A stretch of DNA of 64,000 bases from Heliocidaris erythrogramma. Lineage: Eukaryota > Echinodermata > Echinoidea > Camarodonta > Echinometridae. The translations under genes and the position numbers were made by a program. Location of the stretch: contig CM046871.1 of the NCBI GenBank assembly GCA_025617745.1, positions 35,684,722 through 35,748,721 on the forward strand, read 5' to 3'. The first letter of the stretch is position 1; every line of letters begins with the position of its first letter. Below the pieces are notes generated by a model. That model had not been told where the DNA came from. It did not search any database and was given only the letters and a program-made list of their open reading frames with translations. Positions 38,601 through 47,600 of this stretch are shown here, piece by piece.

Positions 38601-41600
38601 GTGGCAAATGTAGATTAATGTCTTGCCAAAGGACGCTGGTGCTGCGGCAGCGATTTGAACCCCGTACCTTGTGGTTCATAGTCCGGAGACTTATCTACTA
38701 GACCACATCACCAATACATCCCAGACAGTTTTTATTTCCATATGTTATTCCACTGCATGTATTGAATGAAAATCTACCTAGAGGTAGGGCAAAGTCCAAG
38801 AGATAAAACACCCCTGGGGGCATTTCATCAAGTGTCTTGTCGGTGATTATTACCAACAAATTTGCTTTCAGCCAGTCAGATGCAAGGATTTCAGTAGCTT
38901 ATAACAGTTATTTCATAAGTTTTATAACAGTTATTTCATAAGTTTTATAACAGTTATTTCATAAGTTTTATGAAACAGGGCCCTGACCATATCAAACAAT
39001 CAAAAGGACTAATAAGGGCCCTGTTTCATAAAACTTGTCATTGACAAGTTGCAATAACAGTTATAAGCTACTGAAATCCTTGCATCTGATTGGCTGAGAG
39101 CAAATTTGTCAGTAAAAATCACCGACAAGACACTTGCAAATTGCAAATAGTTTTCTCCCATGGTTGTACCCAGCCTTCTCACCAATACATAATACCCTTG
39201 GTGTTGACACCAAGGGTGAGGAATTTCAGAAAATAAAAACCATGTGTAGATTCCCCCAACAAGGGTAATAAATCAGTCAATGCCTACTTTCAATCACCAA
39301 ATTTGTTTTTGTCCTCCCAAACCACCTCCCATGAATGTCATGAGGCCATATTTCACTCAATATGGATAATGAACCAATAAATGTGTAAGTGCATACTTTC
39401 AACCTGCTAAATCGCTATGGTCCTCTCATATCAGCCCCCCCCCCCTGGATTCGGTAAAGCCACATTTCTTTTAACTGAACCATGCGTAAACTATTCTCTG
39501 CCCAAGAAGCCTGTATGTACCTTGCCTTCAATGTTTGTTTTATTTCACAAATGCACACCAAACAAAAATAACATAAAAAAAAAAATCACGCTTGTCTACT
39601 ACTGTAAAAGTGGAAATTTTCGTGCGATTAATTTTTCGCGCTCGGCTGAGTAAAGTGAATTTCGCGTGTTTTTAATTTCGCCAACGTTCTAGGCTCATGG
39701 GCAAAAGAATACATAAACAAAAATATTCGCATGTTTTTATTTTCGCGCACATTTCATGCTGCGCGAAATATTCCACGTTTACAGTATTTCCTTTTATGAG
39801 AAATCTTTCAATTCTGCATTTATATTTCATTGTTTTCTGAAAGTGACCTTCAAAAACACAGTGAGCTTATTTTTCTTCATATGAATTTAAACATATAAGT
39901 ACCTTTAAAAACTGGAGCAGTGTCACTCCTATCTTGTATTGTCAACTGGAAGATAACAGGGGAGCGTTTCATCAAGCGTTTTGTCAGTGAGTTTTACCGA
40001 CAAATTTGCTCTCAGCCAATCAGATGCAAGGATTTCAGTAGCTTATAACAGTTGTCGGTGAAAATCACTGACAAAACGGTTGATGAAACGCTCCCCAGAT
40101 CTATCAGCTGACAATGCAAGATACAGATGAACCTGAATCTAGTGTTTAGACAACATGTCAATCACACTAAAATACACATTAGACCTATACAGCTTAGATG
40201 AAGTCGATCCTAGTTTAGCAAACCACTTCTATGAAATGAAACACCTGTCCACGATTAGAGATATTTCTTTCTCTTTCTGCAGTCTCTCCCAGCCAAGCTA
40301 GTCTGACATATCACCACATTTCTTAGGACCATTTTATTTTGTTTTACAGTGAACCTAATTTTATTAAAAGAAATGTATTTTCTTTTTTCCCCCCTCTCTC
40401 TCTCTCTGAAGCATTTTTTCCAAGTAAAATCCGTCTTTCAAGAATACCAACCTCAAATTCCCGCAAACTTGTAGGAGTTTCGGGAAACTCTATCTGACTT
40501 CCAGGGGATGAAGCAGCACCTAAGATATCCAAGTAAAATCAAGGAAAGAATGGAGGAAGGAAGAAAATATGGGAGGAAAATAGCAAAAAAGATCATTATA
40601 CAAAAGGAAACATGACAGAAGCCAAACATGTATGAATGTTATCATACAAGGAAGATTTGAACAAAGTAACGCAGTCAATTGTGCAGATTTGAGTGATATG
40701 TTACATGTTGATTTATGAACCTTAGAAGAAATAGAGGTGGTCTGATTCAAGCCGGGAAAAGGTGTTAGAGATTTGTTTTCAGTCATGTAAGGTAATGTTT
40801 CTGGAGAACAATCAGCTCATGAGGGATTATGAATGAAAAGAATTCTCTGAAATATGTCAGAAATTATCTTTAAGTTGGCATTTAGGTCCTGAAAAGCAAT
40901 AAATATATAATCTGAAATTTGAGGTATGTTTTTTAGAAGGTATATTTTTCCTGTTGATGCAAAAAGATATCTGGTTAGTGGGTTTTTATACCTGTGAAGA
41001 TGAACAATTCAAGAAGCACATATTTGATTATCATTATAGGCTCACAGCAAACTTACTGTACTATGGTGGGAGAGGTTTTGCAAGAACTTTGTCAACCAAA
41101 TCCAAGTTAGGTCATGCCACAATTTTCTAACCAATTTATCTGTGTTGTATTTCTGTTTTGGTCTTCAATGGATCAAACTCTCAGAAAAACAATATTTCTC
41201 TTCACTCTGTCTTAGCTGTTCTTCTACAATTATAGAAATAAAGGCAAAAACATATTTATATGACACAATAAGGGGGGAAAAATATATTTTCCACCCATTT
41301 TAGGATAAATAATTATTTGTTAGCATAAAGGTATCTTATTGAAATGAAAAATTGATAAACAGCAAACGATTCTTATTAATGCGACAAAGTTGTATCACAG
41401 GTTTGTTAAAGAAAATTTTTTTATTGCTCTTTATCAAATATTGACCATGGGGGGGGGGGGGGGAACAGCTGCCCACGTGAAAATAACAGTTGTTTGACCA
41501 TGAAGAAAAGTATTTTGCGCCTTATTTTCATAATGATCTTCTAAAAATCTCTCCCACCACTAGCAGACTGTGATAAAACAAAGTGAGGACCACGGCGTCG

Positions 41601-44600
41601 ACACTACGCCGCGGCTATACTTGCCGCAGTGCGAACATTTCAACGATAAAGATCTTGCTAATTAATCAGGGAAGCAATGAATGCTGCCCCGAGCGAGGGA
41701 TGGCAAAGCGAGGGCGTGAGTGAACCACTGGACCAGCGAGGTTTTCCCCCTTGTTCCCCCATCGCTGCCTTACTTACGGAGGACTGCCCCTCTCTCTCTC
41801 TGTTCACTCATTTTTGTTTTGTTTTACTCACTAGATGCGGCGGACGCCTGGCAGGATGACGGGACTGATATGGTCAGGTCACGATCGGTGGAGGGGCTAC
41901 GCAAGCCAAGCTCTTTCACATCAGACTATAGATCATGAAACATACATCACAATAGAAGGGGGAAGGACAATACCTTGGATTAGTCTCACGAGAATGGGAG
42001 GATGCATCGAGGGGATCACGGCCACGCCCCAAACCTTACCTAATACCCAATATTGATAAGAAAAAAAGGTTGGTGGAATTTTCAGAGGAAGAAGGAATGC
42101 GAGCAGGGTGGGTTTACGTGTTGAACACTGTCATCTTAAAACAAATTTTTTTCTCATTTTTGTTTGTGTAAATTACCAATCAGATATATTATCAGGTGAG
42201 AAAAAGGGCCATGATAAAATGTACTTTCTCCCTCCCAGGCACAAGTGACAACAGAGCACTTATTATGATAACAATGATCTTGAATGCTCGTAAACAGATG
42301 TCACTGAATTTAATGTTTAGTTATGAGGCAGGTCATTGATATTTGAGACTGATACAAAGTACAACATATATTGGAAAAGATCTTTCAGAATGGTTGTCAT
42401 GGAAGGCATTGTTCAACTTAAACCAAAAATAATTTTGGTAATTATTTATCTGTAGCTACTGAAAACTTTACACTGCAATCTGCTCTGATCATTTCTTCTC
42501 TCCATCTCTCTGGCCTACATAAATATGCACCTTTCCTACAAGAAAGACGTACCATTTCCGAAATTGGCATAAAAAAGGACAGGCCATGATCCCCACTTAC
42601 AACTACTTACCCTAATATCTTACCAGAGAGAGATACATATGGCCTTCTGTTTGATTATATACCACCAACTCAACTCTTTCATGCTATAGGCCATCACACC
42701 TTGTCTCTTATGTGTGATAAAAACAAAAATGAGAACCTCGAAAACAAAAATTAGAAAGGTCTATGTCAAACATCCATCTGCTTGTAGCTATGAGACAGAG
42801 TTTGAACAAAGACTTTGCAGCGATGGAATGCATCTTGATATAAGATTATGCTAACTCTTGTATCCAATAGCTCTTGGAGATATGTAACACCATTTACACC
42901 AAGATTTTCTCCAATTCCATCTTTGCATATACTGTGTTTATGTGAAAAGTAATTCAAATGTCTATGCTAAGGTCTATCTTGACAGTAACATTGTGGGTAA
43001 TGAAGGGAGAATACATTCTGTGATGTGTCGGACATTGTAAGGTTGTTACAGCCTACTCTAAATTGCGATTTCATCTAAGCACATTTTTATTCCTGATTTG
43101 GTTAAATTTATATCTTAAAAGTTGCTAAACATTTTATTTCTATCTAAAATTTTCTAAGAGAGCATGCAACAGAGAGCAACATGAACATACATGGCAAATG
43201 CCATTCTTGAGCCAACTTGTTTCTTATCATCAAGCACTTCTGAATATTCGGTAACTGCTTGAGAAAACTAAAATCTGTATTCTGATGGACATGAAATCAT
43301 TATCGTTCTGTCCCTATCATGCAATTCACATAAAAAGATATAAAACCTGCTTGTCAAAGATTGTAAGGGCAATATATATTATGTGATATCTTTGAAACTT
43401 TTTTTTTAAGTTCATAAAGCTCTCCGGGCATCCCTCTCTATTTTCTCACAGGAAGAGAAATGTCCCTCTCTGTCCACGGCTCCACACCACCTACCTTCCC
43501 CTGCAGAGCAGCCTGGAGTGAATCCTGGAATTGCCCCGGCAAACCAGCGTAGCTAGCCCTGGGGCTATTAGCCCTACTGCTAGCCCGACTGTTGCCCCGG
43601 CTGCTGGGGCGGCTGCTAGGACGGCTGTTGGCCCGACTGTTCGCCTTGCTGTTACTCTTGCTGTTGCTCTGGCTGCTGTAGCCGACTTCTGCTGGGTGGG
43701 AGAGAAATTTGCGGTCCCAAAATAGGATTTAAATGATGGGGTTTCTCAAGATGGGGTTTCTCAAGTTTAGCATGTGAATGGGGCGACAGAAAACCATCTT
43801 TCTATAGGGCAATCCTATTACATGTATGAACAACTTATAATCTCTTTAATTTAAATATGGTAACTTTGGTATCTCCATAAACCCAGAAATATAATTTGTT
43901 TTAAGTGAGTGTTAGATCTGAAACTGTGAAATATGACACCACACCTGGTCAAAGTACCTCTAAAAGCATAGAGTGCATTTAAAGTGAAAGTAACTGATTC
44001 AACTTCATCATGATATCTTTTAACTTTCAACTTTTAACATCTGTAAAGACCCTTCTCTCTTATAACCTCAATGCACCTAGAACTGAGACATGTCCTTACA
44101 CGTTTCCTAAATGTTGAACAAACAAACTAAAAATTGAAAAGCATGTGAGAAACAAATGAACTCATAAAAAAGACAAGAAACATGTCAACTCTTGGGCGAG
44201 TCTTTCAAAATCAAACCTCTTTTGGGTTGGCGATAGGCGTTCAATCCGGAAGCTCCCACTGGCGTAACAGGCACACTGGAATACTGCTCTATGTCCATGA
44301 GTTCTTCCTGGGGCTGTGGTGATGCCATTTGGTGCTGCTGTGGAGATGCTACTGGTTGTTGCTGAGGCGATGCCACAGAATACTGCTGAGGCGATGGCAC
44401 GGAATGCTGCTGGGGCGACGGCACGGAATGCTGTCCTGGCGATGTCACTTGATGATGATGCTGCTGCTGCGTTTGTCCTGGTGACATGCTCCGACCATAT
44501 GGATTCTGACCCAACACTGTACTCTGGTCCATAGGTGCCATAGGGTCCATAGTACGACTAAGCTCCGTGTGGAGGTCCTGGTAGCTCATAAACGCTGTAT

Positions 44601-47600
44601 CTGCTAATGATGACTTGAGCTGGTCGGTGATATCAACATTGCTCTGGCTGGTGCTGGTGCTAGGAGCCCAAGTGGTATTCCTCAGAGAAGTGTGGAACTG
44701 TGCAGTCCAGTCAGGGATCATCTTGGACGGGGAGGAGGTGATCTGGCTGGAGAGGAGGTCGATGGCTTCGTTGATGACACCCATTGTTGTTGAGCTGGGA
44801 CCTTGGTTCATAGGTACACCGTGGATACACACTGGGGGAGATGTCGGAGTAGGGCTCTGTGCTCCCAGTTTTGAGATTGATGTGGGATAAACCTGGAAAT
44901 GTAAAGAAGAGATGCTGGATATCAATAGGCAGTTAGAAACACTCTTAGAATCACTCTTTGAAATGCATTATAGAGGGAATGTAAAATAGAAATAACTAGA
45001 TGAATCTTTGCGGTCGGAATTTATGCTTCCGCCATCACCAGATTGGAAATGTATGGCATACATGTACACTTTAAAAAGGATTGGTTCAACAAAATTACAA
45101 ATCTTTTCACTTAAAAAGCATAGGAGACAGAAAATTTATTTCATTTCAATTTCATCCCGTACAAATAAAAAACTTACCATTCATGACTTAAAATCACCAA
45201 ATACACCAAGGAAATAGATATTTTATAGCAAACAGACCACTGTCCCCTTGAAATTTCTAAAATAGGTAGGCCTAGACTCCATACATCACAACCATTTTTA
45301 TGTATATAATGACCTCTATGACCTTTGAACTTTGACCTTGAGACCCTAAAATCTAATCTGTTCATCGTCCCTCACATATGCATACATGGGCCAAGTTAGA
45401 GGTTGATCCGTCGAACAGTTCTGAAATTATTGCGAGAACGAACCATTTTTATGTACATAATGACGCCTCTGAGCTTTGACCTTTGACCTTTGACCTTGAG
45501 ACCCTAAAATCTAATCAGTTCATCGTCCCTCCCATATGCAAACATGGGCCAGGTTAGAAGCTGATCTGTCAAACAGTTCTTCAGTTATCGCGAGAACTAA
45601 CCATTTTTATGTACATAATTACCTCTGTGACCTTTGACCTTTGACCTCGAGACCCCAAAATCTAATCAGGTCATTGTCCCTCCCATATGAATACATGGGC
45701 CAAGTTAGAAGCTGATCCGCCAAACGGTTCCTAAGTTATCACAAGAACGAACCATTTTTATGTATATAATGACCTCTATGACTTTTGAACTGACCTTAAG
45801 ACCCTAAAATCTAATCAGTTCATCATCCCTCACATATGCATATATGGGCCAAGTTAGAAGCTGATCCGTCAAACAGTTCTGAAGTCATTGCGAGAATGAA
45901 CCATGTTTATGTACATAATTACCTCTGTGACCTTTGACCTTGAGACCCCAAAATCTAATCAGTTCATCGTCCCTCCAATATGAATACATGGGCCAAGTTA
46001 GAAGCTGATCAGCCAAACAGTTCCTAAGTTATCACAAGAACGAACCATTTTTATGCACATAATTACCCCTGTGACCTTTGACCTTCGAACTTGAGACCCC
46101 AAAATCTAATCAGTTCATTGTCCCTCCCATATGCATACATGGGCCAAGTTACAAACTGATCCAAAAAAACGTTTTGAAGTTATCGCGAGAACGAAAAGGG
46201 GACGGACGGACAGACGACCCAAAAACATAATGCCTCCGGCTACCACCTACGGTGGGCGGAGGCATAAACAGGATCTACATTGCAGGGCCAACAGCATGCA
46301 AGCAAATGAGTAAATAAGTTAATGTCCTTCCAATCAGCCAATCCCAGAACATACCTCGGGAGAAAATAATCATGGCTCCGTTTTACACACAGAGTATGGT
46401 ATTTATGTTCATTGAATACCATGTTTAGCACTACCAAACTGATGAGTTTTACATTTTAGACAGATACTCCTTAACTTCCATTTGAACTACCCAATCCCTA
46501 CCTGATTACTGGCCATTTGTGTAGTCTGGTGACCTGAGGCACCGGGCTGCTGGTAGGCCATAGTCACCATAGGCATAGACTGCTGGGGTGAAAGCTGCCC
46601 TCTACTGTTTGCACTGCTGGTGTTGCTTGTTACGCCTTGCATCGTGGTGTGGCCCTGGTTCAGGTTAGGCAACTGCATGTTTCTCCTACTGCTTCTGGCA
46701 GCCATGTTGTTGTTCTGATTGGGGGCTTGTCCAGGAGCTTGGCTGAATGTCTGGTACATGGGAGACGTAGAGAAGTCCGGGAGGGAGACACTGCTTACCA
46801 TGGGGTCATACTGGCAGGAGACGATGGTGGGAGGGGCCGCAGCGAAGGTTACACTGCGCTGGCTGAGTACTTGCTTGGTGTTGCTTCCACTGTTTGCCAT
46901 GATTGCAATAGGATAGGCATTCATCAAGGACTGTGGGGAAAAGGAAACGGAAATGTGTTATCAGATTTTAGTCACAGGCAATTTAAATAAACATGAACAA
47001 TAACATCAATGTTGATAAAAGGCAGATTCAGATGTGTGCAGCTTGACACCATTTGGCAATAGCAATATAAATCATCCAAGCTTTACTTTAAAAATAAAAT
47101 TAAAGACCTCAGCCTGACCCAAAACAACCATATATTGACGTAAAGCTTAGTAAACAAAGAATATAATTACCCTGGGTTTTCATAAATTTTCGTCTCCGTT
47201 TATCCATAAAAAATAAAAAAGATAATTTTTTTTGGTCCGCCCCCTCCCTATTGCGTAACAAGAGAGGAAACTGCAGGGGGTCGCTAGATGTGTGATGACA
47301 TGTCATGTATACAGCTCCGAGTGCGTCTACACGACATGTCGCCATCAAATTTTCACCCCCCGCAAAGTAGCGTTCCTCAGAGACGGGGCCCTTGTCAGAA
47401 AAACCACCGGGGCTCAACATTCGGGACGCTGTTACTCATTCCACAGGAAACGGAATCTCATGAAGTTGGTTTCAATTTGTTCAGAAAATATATGGCTCCC
47501 CGTGGATGAATAAAGTGTATATTTCAAAATTCGGTCAGGCTGAGGTCTTTAAGGAAAAGGACTTCCACGCAAATATTGAACTAAATGGTCACAATCAGAT

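Noticed and set aside
40344-40532. Alternative reading of the 40.4-kb Mondo exon with acceptor at 40493
   Set aside because: It would not keep phase with the exon at 41832-41925, whereas the longer form does.
41677-42056. GC-rich open frames suggesting a separate small gene or alternative promoter
   Set aside because: The conserved part is the Mondo exon on the opposite strand (41832-41925); the rest lacks support.
43531-43725. Ala/Val-rich plus-strand frame
   Set aside because: Antisense of the Ser/Arg/Asn-rich Mondo exon.
44316-44890. Plus-strand frames over the Gln-rich exon
   Set aside because: Antisense shadows of the Mondo exon; the minus strand has splice sites, phase and homology.
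46637-46990. Plus-strand 117-codon frame
   Set aside because: Antisense of the Mondo exon at 46502-46930.
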